NCBI GenBank assembly: GCA_013399895.1
Contig: VXBA01005854.1
Coordinates: 222,192-286,191, forward strand
Origin: Serilophus lunatus
Lineage: Eukaryota; Chordata; Aves; Passeriformes; Eurylaimidae
Direction: 5' to 3'
DNA: 64,000 nt
Shown: piece after piece, positions 24,501 through 36,982 of the stretch
Position numbering within the stretch: position 1 is the first letter of the stretch
Layout of the letters: each line of letters starts with the position of its first letter
Program-made: the position numbers and the translations under genes
The notes under the pieces: model-generated
What the model saw: only the letters and a program-made list of their open reading frames with translations
Told to the model about the DNA's origin: nothing
The model's database searches: none

Positions 24501-25323
24501 ATCATAGTTTATCTAAAAGTTCAATTTATAGGCAATTTGTGAAAAGTGCAGACTTAACAATATGTTTTCATAGTATACATTAAGCAACTGTTCACCTGTT
24601 AGTATGAGACAGGATAATTTTTTGTTGCAGAGCTTGCACAAAAGCTCCTCTGACTTTGGAACACATGCCTTTTCAATATGTCTACATTTCCCATCACTCC
24701 GCTCTTCTGACAAGATTCCAGTTGACAAAGTGTGACTGGATTATGACTTGAGGGGATGACACAACTGAAAATCTAGAATCAGCAGTGGGAAGATCAGTTT
24801 CAGAATGGAGCTGTCTTGAAAACAGAATATCAATTTTCCTGGAAATTTTGAAATTGTGCATTTATTTTTATCTTGCTTCAGAATGGGCAGCTGAAAACAT
24901 GCAGTTTTTATCAGATGTTAAGGCATAAAAAACATATTTTTGAAGAAAAATAATTTGAGGTAGAAATTTTAGCCTGAGATCTTGTCTCCTAAGCAAAATT
25001 CTGGCAAAATCTGGAATATTCTATTTTCCTCATATTAAGAGGAAAATTATTTCATCTGAAAACATCATACCTATTGATTCAATACAATGCATCCTCTAAT
25101 AAAGACAGAACAGAGAAAACTGACAAATATACTTAAGCTATCCTAAAATCAGGAGCAAATATGTACATGCACACAGTGATGTTGGAAGAAGACCGAGGAA
25201 GAATTTTAAAAGGAGGATGCTGTGTGTGCCAGAAAAGCCCCTGTGGCTGCCAGAACTTAACTCTGGTTGATCTATCAGAGTAAATTGTAAAGGACACAAT
25301 TGTATGATAGTATGAGAGGAATT
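18596..25323. other. Long unannotated AT-rich stretch
   Basis: Almost 7 kb with no recognised repeat family or exon. A 107-codon plus frame at 19038-19361 (ATG at 19041) is Leu/Phe/Lys-rich with no motif and overlaps an antisense frame of similar size. A slightly GC-richer patch at about 21700-21950 carries nothing recognisable. Confidence 0.5.
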
Positions 25324-25343
25324 AAAAAAAAAAAAAAAAAAAA
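25324..25343. repeat. A20 tract
   Basis: Twenty A residues. No processed-pseudogene body was seen upstream. Confidence 0.9.
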
Positions 25344-25952
25344 GCCATTTTGTCAAATTCTTACTAAGTATTTGAGAAACTATAAAGTTTGGGAAAATCA
25401 AAAATTAAGTGTCTGAAGAGGATTACATTAAGTTCAGGGACAGGGTAAGAGACGATCTGAGACTAGACTGGAGAACAATAGTACCTAGTTCTTTCCAGAC
25501 ACCCATCGTTTTCCTGACAGCAGTTCAGAGCCTTCTACACAAAACTTGAGTCTGTGTTCAACAGGCTTGTCTTAGTTGGACTGTTCAGAAGTGGTCCTTT
25601 AAAATCTCAGTATGCTCAAATCTTTCTAACTTTAATTTCTTTTCTGTGCACAGCAGTCCATCTTTTTCGATAGCTGCAAAGAAATGTTAAGGCAAAAAAC
25701 AGTGTTAGAACAGCCACATCTCAAGAACTGAGTGTGAACCTGACAAACTGTCTGCTGCATTTATTCTATAGTAGCGGGAGGTATTTCAACATTTTTGTTA
25801 ATGAAGCATAGTCAGTAAAGGAAAATAAATCATTACTAAATTGGATCTTTTGATTTTCAGTTTTAATGTGTAATGAGCAGGATTTTCTGATGTCCTTTCA
25901 ACAGATGTCAAATAAATATAAGTTTCCTCTTTATAACAAATGGATTTGATCG
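25344..25952. other. Unannotated AT-rich DNA
   Basis: No supported feature. Confidence 0.55.
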
Positions 25953-26011
25953 CAGAATCACAGAATTAACTAGGTTGGAGAAGACTTCTGAGATCATCAG
26001 TCCAACCTATG
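25953..26011 (-). mobile_element. CR1 LINE 3' tail fragment
   Basis: CAGAATCACAGAATTAACTA followed by GGTTGGAGAAGACTTCTGAG and ATCATCAGTCCAACCTATG is the reverse complement of a CR1 3' end. It is a different subfamily from the one at 5.8 kb (the AATTAACTAGGTTGG version). Similarity fades after about 26011, so only some 60 bp can be called. The flanking 26012-26240 may be a more diverged continuation. Confidence 0.85.
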
Positions 26012-28439
26012 CTTTTACTGACATAAGAGGGAGAATTGCATACTCCTGGCAAGGTGAAAAATCCTTCCATCTGGGACCGTGTTGGCACCCTAGTGCTTCC
26101 AAGCCATTGCGCAATGGGCAGTTAGCAGCTGTCCACCTTTCTATGATTATGCAGAAGACATGCTACTATGAGGAACTAATTTATAGTGCAAAATGGGAGA
26201 ACATAGCAGAACTTCCTCCAGATATCTAAAGGGCATAAAATAAAGAATTTAATCACTGGAGGACCATAGAAGCTACCCTTCTGCTTTACACCTTCCCGCA
26301 ATGTATAATTGGCACACAGCAGAGCACAGCTGCAGCCATGCATGGTGTCAAAAATGCACAAAACCACTCATTGAAGAGATTTGTAAGAATCTGATTCATG
26401 CTGTCTCTTTAAAATGCGGATTCCACTGAACCCTCTTTCATTTTCTTTACCTCCTGCTATACCACTGGCAATACCTGACCTGCCTTCCATTGCAACCAGA
26501 TATTTTCCTTGGTAACAAATTTGAATTGTGCTTTTCAAGGAGGTTGTGTGGTACATCATTAACTATTTTGCCTCCATGACATAGCAGGTCATCACTGTAA
26601 TTATGTAAGGCCGCTGTAAATGTTGCCATAAATTAGCATGTTTCACTTCAAGGTCTAAATAAGCTCCAAGTATATTCTGAACTGCTACAGAGGCAGGGAA
26701 AAGTGAAAATAATATATGCACACAGTGCGATGCTGTTGTCATGGAAAAACTCTTATTTCATGGTAATTCACATGGTAATTGAGATAGGAAATGCTTGTAA
26801 GGATATGCAGCTAATATTCAACAAGTGGTAATAAGATGAATTTATATTACTGCACTGCAAACTGTGCAATGCAATACTCCGGTGTTTCAAGGACATACTC
26901 CCTCTGTAAGACAAACATCTAAATATAGTATGTCAAAAGTTGCCAATAGAGAGATATTTTTTCTGCATATTAAACATATTAAAGACAATTTACCTTTGGA
27001 ACAGATCTATGTACTTTTAAAACTATATATGCTTATTTTGTCTTTTAAGGCCTCCAAGCAGAAAATGCTATATATGATTAATCATTTGGAGATGTGTTAT
27101 TAGAAAATGATAGGTGTAAGCTGCCCTTGATCCAGTTCACAAGTGGATTAGTTAATTAGTGGATCAGTTAATTTCAGTGACATTTTAAATAGTGGCAGGT
27201 TTGATACTTAACTTGTTCTTCATAGAAGCAGCATTTGTCTTGATAACGGGAGTATGGTGTTGCCATTTCCCTTACATCATACTCATTTGGAAATTTGAAT
27301 AGTAGCATAATATGAAAGTAATTCATCCTTAAAACTTTCCAGTTCCCAGTTTTATGTTTTCTAGCATACATCTTTATGTGAGAAAATTACTGAAGATGCT
27401 GGTTTTTTAAGTACACAGGCAAAAGAAATATTTAAATTATCTGACATGGTTTGTGATATACATTGAGCACAGGGGGGAAAAAAAACCGAACTGCATTTTG
27501 GGTTTTGATTTTCTTTTCCTGAAAAATTTGTTGAAATAGCATATAAAGCCAATAAAGCCCAGTTAGCTTCTTCCGAAGAGCTTTGTTCAAACTCTTATAC
27601 AGGCAGAAAGAAATTCAAATGGATTAGAATAGGCACTGGTTAAGGAAAAATTACTTCATTCTTGATCTCTGGGAAAGAAAGAGTTAAAATATTTTGAGAT
27701 ATTTTACTTGGAAAGATGAGTTAAGCCTTAATTTTGCTTACAAATACTTGAATACAAGAGGAGAGGTTGGTGGCAAGGGTTCAGCTGGCACAGATCAGAC
27801 AATCTCCAATTAAATGTTAATATTTTTCTTCCTTCAATGTTTCCAAATATGCCTCGAAATGGAATATGTTGCTGTTTTTGTTCCCATCAATTTCTCTCAG
27901 CTACTTCTGCAGAGGATTAGGTCCTGGACCTAACACAAAGGACACAATCACTAGTTTCACCTGTTATTACAAAGAGAAAATAAATAATACAGGAGAATTA
28001 TAACCTGATATATATGTGGAATGGGGAGACAAACATGGTATTTGCATATATTTCCGTTACCCAAGAGTAGAATCCTTGTGGTGCTGTATAGGTTCTAAAT
28101 GGAAAAGTAATAAAGAAAAAAAGAATTAATTAAGCACTCAGAATTTCCCTCTAGGGGATCTCCTTTGTCTATTGACTTTGCAGAACAGATGGGAGATTAG
28201 CTATCTAATTCAGGCACCCAAGTTATAGACAAGAAAAATGTCTCTCTAGAATCACTCTGCTCATAGATTCAAATAAATGTAAGCTGGTTCCTAGACACAG
28301 TAAGTACCGGGCTGCAATTAGTATCAAGTGCACCGAATAAGATAGGTGAAATATAAAAGAAATTGTTCAAGGAAACAAGTAGAAATTTCTTCCTGTTCTC
28401 TTGTGCAATCACTGTAGGACATACCACAGACATTCTCTT
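26012..28439. other. Unannotated AT-rich DNA
   Basis: No exon or repeat recognised. Confidence 0.55.
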
Positions 28440-28842
28440 CATGGAGCACCTCTCCCATGAAGAAAGATTCCAAAAGTTGGGGCTGTTCAGCCTGAAGAAG
28501 AGAAGGCTCCAGAGAGACCCTACAGCAGCTTTCCAGTATCTAAAGTGCACTGACAGGTGAGCTGAAGAAGGATCTTTTAAAGGGCATGTAGTGATACGAC
28601 AATAGGTAATTAGTTTAAAGTGAAAGAGGATATGTTTACATAAGATACTAGAAAGAAATTCTTTACTGTGAGGGTGCTAAGGAACAGGTTGCCCAGAGAA
28701 GCTTTGGGTGCCCCATTCCTTGTTAAGGACAGGCTGGACTGGGTTTTGAGCAACCTAGTGTAGTGGAAGGTGTCCTTGCCCATGGCAGAGGGATAGGAAC
28801 TAGATCTTCTTTAATATCCCTTCCAGCACAAACTGATGATTA
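28440..28842 (+). mobile_element. CR1 LINE 3' fragment
   Basis: Starts at GAGCACCTCTCCCATGAAG and continues through GGGGCTGTTCAGCCTGAAG, AGAAGGCTCCAGAGAGACC, GAAATTCTTTACTGTGAGG and CAGGTTGCCCAGAGAAGC to GGTGTCCTTGCCCATGGCAG and CCCTTCCAGCAC. This is the same segment as the 3' two-thirds of the copy at 14.0-14.7 kb and the reverse of the copy at 48.0-48.4 kb. It is 5'-truncated and its frame is broken. Three short frames lying in it (both strands) are shadows. Confidence 0.95.
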
Positions 28843-29038
28843 CTTCTGAGTAAATACCTATTTGTGTCATCAACAAAATTCTAATGCTTATGTAGTGCAG
28901 AAGATATACTACTGAAATAGTAAGAAGCTAATTTAAATCAGATTATGATCTCTCTGAAATTTAGAATTAGATGTTAGTTGCATTGTCTCCTATTCTCCCC
29001 ACATTCTTTACCTTTAGGCTTTATTCTTTGCTTGTATG
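28843..29038. other. Unannotated AT-rich DNA
   Basis: No supported feature. Confidence 0.55.
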
Positions 29039-29072
29039 ATATATATATGTATATATATTTATATCTATTATA
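29039..29072. repeat. TA-rich microsatellite
   Basis: Interrupted (TA)n with TG and TTTA interruptions. Confidence 0.85.
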
Positions 29073-31073
29073 AAGCATTTATTAGAATATATATTGATTG
29101 AACAGTTATTTTACAAATTTACTCTATTTTCAGGTAGAAATGTCTTTAATATACAAAAAAGAAGGCAATTAATCAAGCAGTTTCGACATCTCAGACGTTT
29201 ATCAGTCATCCAGAGTGCTGACTCTTCTTCCCTTCCCCCTTTTTAACTCTTATCCACACAAACATGAGCCTAAAGGAGTGGAAAATCAAGTTCCATAGCT
29301 TCATAGTATCGATTCATCCCACAGACTGCAGATCTGAGAAAGTGTTTTGCCTGTGGGTGCTAGCTCCAACTCTGGGATTATCTGTTCCTCTCCTATGCTA
29401 CACAACATGACTGAAATTGAAGCCTGTATGATCTCATTTTAAAATTTCATGTAGATCCTTAATTAATGCAATTTACTTCATGAAAAGGTAACTAGATACA
29501 AAGAAAAAGAAAGGTGACCTACCTGTGCAACAGGAACTGAATTGTCTTTAAATATGTCCATGTGTTTATCTCAGAATGTGAGTTACACAGATAAGGCATT
29601 CAAAATAATCTGATATCCATGTTAATTATTATGATTTAATTAGGGTGTCTTACTCCTTCCAGGCATATTTATGAGTCCTTTTTTTTGTATGGTTCCAGAG
29701 AACATTATTAATAGACATCAAAGGACCCAGTTTAGCCATGAATATTAATGACCCATGCAAAGTAAAGTTATGCGTGAAATTCTATGAAGCAGTAGGTTTC
29801 ACTCATTAATTCCACTTAAGGCATGATTATAGCCATGTTGCCAGTAGTTAACAACTACTACATTTTGTGTGGTAGTATTGCTCTTCCTTATTCATGATAG
29901 CAATTTCTTATAATTAAATATCACTCTCAGTGTAGGAGGATTGAGTGGATGTAGTGGAAGAGATGGTGAGGAGATAGACTGATTTGAAGATTTCTCTTTT
30001 TATTCAAGAGTTCTTTGGCAGCCAGGAGACTTAAAATTGGATTTCTCTCCCTCTCCAGCCTTGCAGAACAGATAACTCCCTGAAAAGAGAACTTTTTCAC
30101 AGATGACCTTGGAGCCCTCACTGTTAACAAGGCACAGAAAGGAAAACATTTTACATTCTTTCATGCTCGGTGTACACACCATTAAGTTAGTGCCTTTAAG
30201 AACTAGCATGTGGTACTAGGATATCCCATAGGGAGTTCTAAATTGTACTAGGCACTTGTGATTACATAGAGGAACAGAGGCTTTAAAATTCAGGATGAGA
30301 TTCAGGCACCTTAATGATTGACTTCACAATATTGTAATAATAATATTACTTTCATTAGAGTTAGTTATTTCAATTCCTGCATACTCAGAGGTGATACAGG
30401 GCAAACTGTTTTGCCTGGATGTAGAAGCTTAGTGCCATGTAAGACATCTGAGAATATTTGAGACAGCCTTGTGCATGGACACAGCAGAGACATATGCTCC
30501 TGTAAAATGGTAGTTGGTGGCCAGATGTCATGTCCACGGCACTCTAAATGGTCCCTGGCACAGCTGTGAGTGACTGAATCTAAACCATTGACAGTACAGA
30601 AGTGAAGTCGAGAGAGGTTTTCCCATGACTGCTATGAGTATCACATCTCAAAGGACACCAAATGCTTATGTTTAGAAAACAGAATTGCATTTTCCATTTC
30701 AACTTTTTTGATGAGATGAATAATTCTTGAAGGAGGCACCTACTAGAAGACACTGAAAAGTGAAGTGAATTCCAGATTTTAGAGACTAAAATCTAATTTT
30801 GAGTCTTTTTAAATCATGTGTTAGTTCTATCTCACTCCAGTCTTTCTATCAAACTTCAGTCTAGAGTGAAAATGTGTGTCTGTGACTAAGCACCATGTTA
30901 CTAAGCCAACAAGTCACTGAAAAGACAAAGTAGTATGGACTTCCATTTATTTATGGACAACTTTTAAAACCTGTCAGTGTTGTCAAGCATTAGTAGGATG
31001 TTCTGCTTGTTCTTGAATGATCCGACTAAAAATGAGTCCTTCACGTTGGGAAGTAACCTCTGTTTTAATCCAG
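29073..31073. other. Unannotated AT-rich DNA
   Basis: No supported feature. Confidence 0.55.
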
Positions 31074-31120
31074 CTAACACTGAGCTGCTCTTCATTGATC
31101 AAAGGCACTGGAGTAGACAG
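31074..31120 (+). other. Possible 47-nt microexon
   Basis: The acceptor CCTCTGTTTTAATCCAG ends at 31073 and the donor CAG|GTAAGC starts at 31121. Both are close to consensus. The 47 nt between them are open in two frames; the third opens on a TAA. One reading is NTELLFIDQRHWSRQ, the other LTLSCSSLIKGTGVD. Neither is recognised. The opposite strand also carries an ATG frame over this stretch (30983-31171, 62 codons). A 47-nt segment is too short to be convincing without transcript or conservation data. Confidence 0.15.
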
Positions 31121-33120
31121 GTAAGCTCCTATAGGTTTTCTTGAATTTATTAGTTTAGTGAGAAATCTCATAATTATTTTGAATCCTATTATGTTCTGAT
31201 AGAAAGAGAGAAGTAGAGTTGCAACTGAATGATTTAAATCCTGTTTATTCTCAAGTCTCCTGGCAAACTGAAAATGCTTGAAATAGAGAAAGAAGTCATT
31301 ACTAAAAAGTGAGTTTTAGCAGGAATCTTTAAATGATAAAGGCTGTATCCTTCCTTTTGATGCACATGTGAATCTTCCACTGTAGTCAACTGGAACAGCA
31401 TTTATACCTTCAGGATCTGGATTTATTCATAATCCTCTGAATTTTAAATTCTCATTCCATTATATCAAGTAAGGGAGAGGGGATTAGTTGGCAGTATCTG
31501 AGTGGTTTGATTTTTTATAGGATTTGTATATCTAATAGAAAAGTAAATGAAAACTTGAGAATGCGTAAAGAAGACCATTTTAAAACGTCTCTTTTACAAA
31601 CCTTGATTTTTGCATCAGGAAACTTCTCACTGTCTTAATGCTACTTTTATCATTAACCAGTGGGTAGAAAAAAAAGATATTAGAATTTCCAACAAAGGCA
31701 ATCACTTTCCTTTGAACTGAAGAGACACAGTGTTCACAAAACCTACATGCTCACTTTTTCCTGTTAGCCATATGCAGAGAAGAGCTTATCTGTTGTGAAT
31801 TGTATGCTTCTTGCATTTCGCTCATCACTTCTTTGATGAGCACCATGATAGATAAAATATTTTATTTTTTATCTCTAATAGCTGTTTTAAATACAGGATT
31901 TTTAGATTATCAACATATAGGAGATGATAGCAGACCATAGAATTTAGCTCTGTTAGATCATTACTCCATAGAATTATCAGCAATAATTTAATTGTGCAGT
32001 CTTCTACAGACACTTATATCAAGTAAAACTTTCATTACTAGTCAATTAATGAATTTTCCACTTATTTTAAGAATCTATTAATTCAAACATGTTTAATCCA
32101 TGGACATGTGACATTAGAATTCCAAATTTTGGTTCTTCAATGCAATGGTGAACAGATTGAAGGAATATAGGATTCATAAAGTTACCTGGTTTCAGACTAT
32201 TTGTGTATCTGTATAAAAGCAATAACAGAAAATAAGGGAAATGAAAGATTGAGAACACAAACACACAGGTAGTAATGAGAAGGTCGTATTGCAGACACTA
32301 GCAAAAGCATAACTCTCTGGTTGATGCCTGATGGATCACTGAAGGATTTGCTCAGGCACAGCCTTGATGAGGGTCAGACTGAAGTTTGTCACTGGAAATA
32401 AAGGATCAAGATTATAATCATGAGCATTTTGGGATGTCAGGAGGAGCTTGTGAGGTTATGTAGACCTTATTAAAAGGTGTTTAGGAGAAGCACCAGAGGT
32501 GTGAAAGGGAAAAGATTAGGGGACATCATGGAGGAGCAAACATGAGAGAATGAAGGAGAAGTGGGAATAAAAGGAATAGGACAGATCTAAGTTGGCCAGT
32601 GCACTGGTCTGTTTGAGCCTTAAGCCCTGCACCTAAACTGCTACAGCCTGTCATATTTGCTGCTAAACCCTATTCTTTTTTTTTCCATATAATTCAGTCT
32701 CTTCTATGAGTGAGTGCTGCAGTCTAAGGGCCAGCAACTGGAGAAAAGTTCTAGCAAGCAACCAGGAGGACCAGCATATAGAACAGGGCTAATTGCCAGC
32801 AGAGACTTGTGTGTGTTTGCATTGCCCCACTGATTTACACAAGAACACTTAGATTGAATTAAAAAGTCTGCATTCAGGTATGCATATGTAATTCACTAAC
32901 CTTAAGATAACAAGTAGGAGAAGACCTGCATCCTAGAAGGACTCAAGGTCTGAGTGATAGGCAAGGAAGCCTCAGGTCTGGGCATGGACATTAGGCAGTC
33001 TGAGAGTCCATGCTGATATCTAAGGGATTTGACAGTGAGACTGCCTGTGAGATGAGTATGTTAGTATGTACATAAGGGTACAGAAGATCAAACAGGACTA
33101 ACTGGTGAGCTGGGAGATCT
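31121..33120. other. Unannotated AT-rich DNA
   Basis: No supported feature. Confidence 0.55.
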
Positions 33121-33133
33121 CTGTACAGGGAGA

Positions 33134-33165
33134 GGGGGCCCAGGGTTTGGGCCCCCAGGGTTTGG
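33134..33165. repeat. GC hairpin with overlapping direct repeat
   Basis: Perfect 8-bp arms GGGGGCCC (33134-33141) and GGGCCCCC (33149-33156) around the 7-base loop AGGGTTT. CCCAGGGTTTGG is also repeated directly at 33139-33150 and 33154-33165. Confidence 0.9.
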
Positions 33166-33798
33166 TTTCTGTTGCACAGAATTGGAGACCGTGTTGATAT
33201 TCAAAGTCGCTACGTGTATGAATTTGGAGAGTGAACTGGAGAACTGTGTTGTGAATTCTGTCCTGAATTTGGATAGTATGTGTGTGGGGCTTATTTTCAC
33301 TAGCAAACTTCAGTCGTGGTCAGCCAGAAGGGAGTAACAGGTCATGGCTCGCTGCACCTCTGTTTTCTGTGAGTTTTCATAGTGTTGTATATGCATAATG
33401 CTAAAGATAACATTCTGTGTTTCCATGTGTGTGCACCAGTCTCTCTAGAACACTCACTGAGTGCTGCTACTGGCTGGACCTGTACATGGGCTCAGCAGCA
33501 GCAGCTGCATTCCTGATATTGGTATGGAGAAACCCTCAGGTTCCCAGATCAATCCTGGCTGGACTGCAGCAGCCAGGAGGAAATACCCTTCATGCCCTAG
33601 AGACTGCTCCCTTCATATTTTTAAGACTTAGCAACTTCATCAGCTGTTGTCAGTTCTGCCTTGCATGTCTCGTTCAAGTTCATTGTAACTGGCCTTTACA
33701 AAACATTAATTATTTTTATGGCTAAAGATGGAATTAGAAAGCCTGATGTAAACAAAGCTGACAGCTTTTGGTTTTGAGTGGTTTGGTTTTAATTTTAG
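33166..33798. other. Unannotated DNA
   Basis: Contains a plus frame of 102 codons at 33417-33725 with a CAG/CTG-rich patch near 33497-33509 and no recognised domain. It might be transcribed together with the exon candidate that follows, but nothing proves it. Confidence 0.4.
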
Positions 33799-34004
33799 AG
33801 TTTGAAGACTTTGATGGATGCAAGTCTTTTAGCATGTCACCTGACAGAAAAATGGAGAATGAAAAAAGAAAGCAAACCAAGCAACGATGTGACTTCTTTC
33901 CAACAGAAAAACTCTCTGAAACTGATGATAGTTACCATCTGTCAAAATTTAGAAAACACTAAAAATTAAGAAAAACAGATAATTTAATAGATTAAGCTAA
34001 TAAA
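33799..34004 (+). other. Possible terminal coding exon with polyA signal
   Basis: The acceptor GGTTTTAATTTTAG ends at 33798. The following frame is open for 54 codons to TAA at 33960-33962. AATAAA lies 36 bases after the stop at 33999-34004. The peptide begins FEDFDGCKSF, is rich in charged residues (a basic KxxNEKRKQTKQR patch) and ends LSKFRKH. It resembles a disordered protein tail rather than a random AT-rich frame, but I recognise no family. The downstream GT-rich element is weak. The frame is also open upstream through the acceptor to an ATG-less start at 33768, so chance remains possible. Confidence 0.25.
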
Positions 34005-35745
34005 AGCCCTTATTAGCTTCTTGAAATCTGAATAGAGATTTTTTGCTAAAAAAAAAAAAGCCCAACACATTCCTTTGAGGGGAAAAAAAAATCCAACTCA
34101 ATTAAATCCCAAATAATAAAAGATTAACCTTTCCAGAATTTAATAGTTCTGATTTGCAGGTATTGAAAGTAAGTTCTGCTCATGGAAGTGTCATTTTATG
34201 CTTGAACTGATCTGCTTTTCTTCTAAGCATCTGTTGCCAGCAGACATCAAAGACGGAATTCAGATTTAGATGAATAGTTTTTTTGTTCTTACATTAAATA
34301 ACTGGTCTCGCTACTCTCAAGTTAAATACCTATCGAGGTTCTGTTAGAATTATGAAATCAAATTGTTTGGATTGAAACTAGAATGTAATGACATCATTAA
34401 CTGGATAGTTCTTCCTTACCATCCTGATTTGTGAAATGCCTTTTGAACTATTCACATCATCTTACATGGCATGCTCAAATTCAGTCCAGTGTAAATTAGT
34501 AGGCATTGTTGAGTTTCGTATCGAAATGCATAGGATCAAGTTCAGATCCAATAAAGCATTTAAACTCCTAGCACCTATTTAGTTCCTCAATTTTCCATTT
34601 AAATAGAAGGAACCTAAGCAAGGGCTAGAAAAATAGATTATCAACTGGATTTAAGACTCAGTTCTGCACTTTAATGATGCCTTGGGGTCTTTTCACATAT
34701 TTCTGGAATTTTAGCTCAACTGCATGATTTGTCATATGAGCCTTCTTGTTACGCCTTTCCCATGAACTGTGAAGCTGTGTTTAGCACTCCTTTCAAGACA
34801 AACAGGTTATAACAAGGACACCATGTTTTCCAAGAAGACACCTGCAAGGCCATCATAGAAAGCAAAGCAGGATAGAAGGCTCATGAACCCCTGGAGAAGC
34901 TCCAAGGAGAAGACTTGGGGGACAAGCCTAGGGGACGAACAATTTGGGGATTTGATGTATCCATGTGATAATTGATTAGTACTGAAAAGAGATACTGATA
35001 TAATGGGAGGTCTGCTGTGTCCTCTGTGTATGGTGGACCTGAAAGCTTCTATTAAAGACCAGCTCTTCACTTTACTCCTGTCATGAAAGTTTTTTTCTCA
35101 TTTCAGGCATCACTAATACAGACCCATCCTCAATAAAGGCCAAAATAGGTTTGTGATGAAACTGAGAGTAATAAGGATGCTACCAGTTGTCTAGACAGTC
35201 ACAGCTGCCCTGAAACCACTCTTGGAAATAATTAAAATTGATAGCCTTAGGCCTCCTGATGATCTTTGCAACAAGGGAATATATTCTCTTACATTCCACT
35301 GAACAGTGGCTCTACATGCTCCCATCACAAAAGGTTCTTAATAAAAGCCAAGGAGCTGGTTTTATTAGTTACTTAATGTTTTATCAATGTGTTTCCCATT
35401 ACTAGATTTGAATTCATTAAGCAGAAGGCCATTTTCCTTTGTACATCCCCCAGAACAATTGAATTTGAAGTCTCTACATAATAATGATATGAGAGCCAAG
35501 GAGCTCTCAGTATGGATTGAGACTACTGTATCATAGCCTGAATTACTCCCAATCTACCCATGTAGTGTGTGAGTATATAGACAATGCTCCACCATTAATC
35601 CTAGGCCAGACTAATCTAAACTTCCATAAAAGCTAACAAAATGGTGAGGGAGCAAGAAAGGAGAATTTTCAACTTCAACTCTTTATACTGCTTTAGCAGA
35701 GCGTCAGCTCACATACTGACAGTAAAGTCAAGAAAGAAAAAATTA
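34005..35745. other. Unannotated AT-rich DNA
   Basis: A11 near 34050-34061 and A9 near 34084. The stretch 34800-35090 ends with ATTAAAGACCAGCTCTTCAC, vaguely like an LTR 3' part, but no TG..CA ends or target duplication were found. Confidence 0.5.
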
Positions 35746-35893
35746 CCCTGTGATTAACTCAGTTGGTTATTACTTTGTTGTAATAACATAAAGGTCACAT
35801 GTTCAATCCCCAGCATGGGCCATTCATTTAAGAGTTGGACTCTATGTCCCTTGTGGGTCTCTTCAAAATCACAATATCCTGTGATGCTGTAAA
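35746..35893 (+). mobile_element. tRNA-Ile-derived SINE (TguSINE1-like), copy 2
   Basis: The tRNA-Ile head is complete here: A box TGATTAACTCAGTTGG at 35751-35766, anticodon loop GTAATAAC (AAT anticodon in place), B box TGTTCAATCCC at 35800-35810, and acceptor end CATGGGCCA. The tail GAGTTGGACTCTATGTCCC, CTTGTGGGTCTC, AATATCCTGTGATGCTGT is CR1-like. It shares the junction GGGCCATTCA and the tail with copy 1 at 11.2 kb but lacks that copy's internal deletion. Base changes in both boxes suggest an old, inactive insertion. Confidence 0.9.
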
Positions 35894-36962
35894 ATCAGTA
35901 CCAATGTGTTGAAATTTCAAAATTGCTTGCAACTTTTAACTCAGCCATTTTTACAAGACAAAATTTCTCCCTTTACTCTTTGTTCCTTTTTATCCAAGTC
36001 AAATTGCCGCTGAACTTTGTGCGGGACGGTTGAGGATCGGACAGGGAAAAAAGGGCTACAGCACAGACAGTGGGCCCATATTAGCACTTCCCTATACTTG
36101 TCATCAAGGAGAGTTGATCAGATTTAGCAAGCTGATGAGCAGAATCTGCTCTTTTACACAATGATGAATCTACAGCAAATTCACTGCCCTGGTTAGATTC
36201 ATGCCTATGGAAATCAAATACTCTCTGCCTTGTCCCTCTAGTGCTTGCTGCTTCACCTAGCCTCAGGGCACCTTATTGAACAACCTTCAGGCACTCTCAG
36301 CCATGCTCCTGCCATCCTGTCACTTCCACAGCTGTTATGAACCCAAAAATAGGCCTTCTGGGTATGTCTTTTCTGCAGAGCTTGATGCAAACTACACTGA
36401 ACTTAAAAAAAATCAGTTGAGTGAGTAGGAAAATCTCTGTGAGTATCAGATGCCATCAGATTTTCCAGCTAATATGTATTGCTGAACTAAGACTGCAACA
36501 AGTACTTTGATCCTTTGAATGTCACTTGACAACCTTTCTTTAATATGATGCTTCTTCTCTGTACAAGATGTATAACAGCATTGCTGTTATAAACAAATAA
36601 TATTTTCTGCTGCATTTCCAACAGCTGAAATGCATGCTATTGATTTTTTCCCTCTACGCTGTCTCAATAGCTTATCTCCTTAGCTGTTTTTGCCACATTT
36701 AGAGCAAATCCTAAGACAAATACTATCCAAGTCTTGCAGAAATAATTAGAAGTTAGCTTTGAATTCTGTAACTTGACTTGATTATCAAGCCCTGATGATC
36801 AGTCCTCATGCATCCAGTGTAAAATTATGTCTCTGGAAAAGGTGATGGTGTTGTTCAAAAATTGATTACTTAGCTAGACAAATTTATGATCTTCCAAAAA
36901 AAGCATTAATCACCAAGACACACTAAAACTACTGGATTTGAAAACAATGGCAAAAGCCAAAA
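35894..36962. other. Unannotated AT-rich DNA
   Basis: Slightly GC-richer at 36000-36340; no family recognised. Confidence 0.55.
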
Positions 36963-36982
36963 CCCTATACCTAGGTATAGGG
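36963..36982. repeat. Perfect 20-bp palindrome
   Basis: CCCTATACCTAGGTATAGGG is exactly its own reverse complement, with no spacer. No function assigned. Confidence 0.97.

Noticed and set aside
33556..33573. 18-mer CTGGCTGGACTGCAGCAG also present near 44426-44443
   Set aside because: Similarity does not extend beyond the 18 bases on either side, so a shared repeat is not supported.
34800..35090. LTR-like 3' part (ATTAAAGACC..CTCTTCACTTTACTCCTG)
   Set aside because: No TG..CA ends with matching target duplications and no second copy in the window.
35750..35822. Functional tRNA-Ile gene
   Set aside because: Stem positions are decayed and the sequence runs straight into a CR1-like tail; SINE head.
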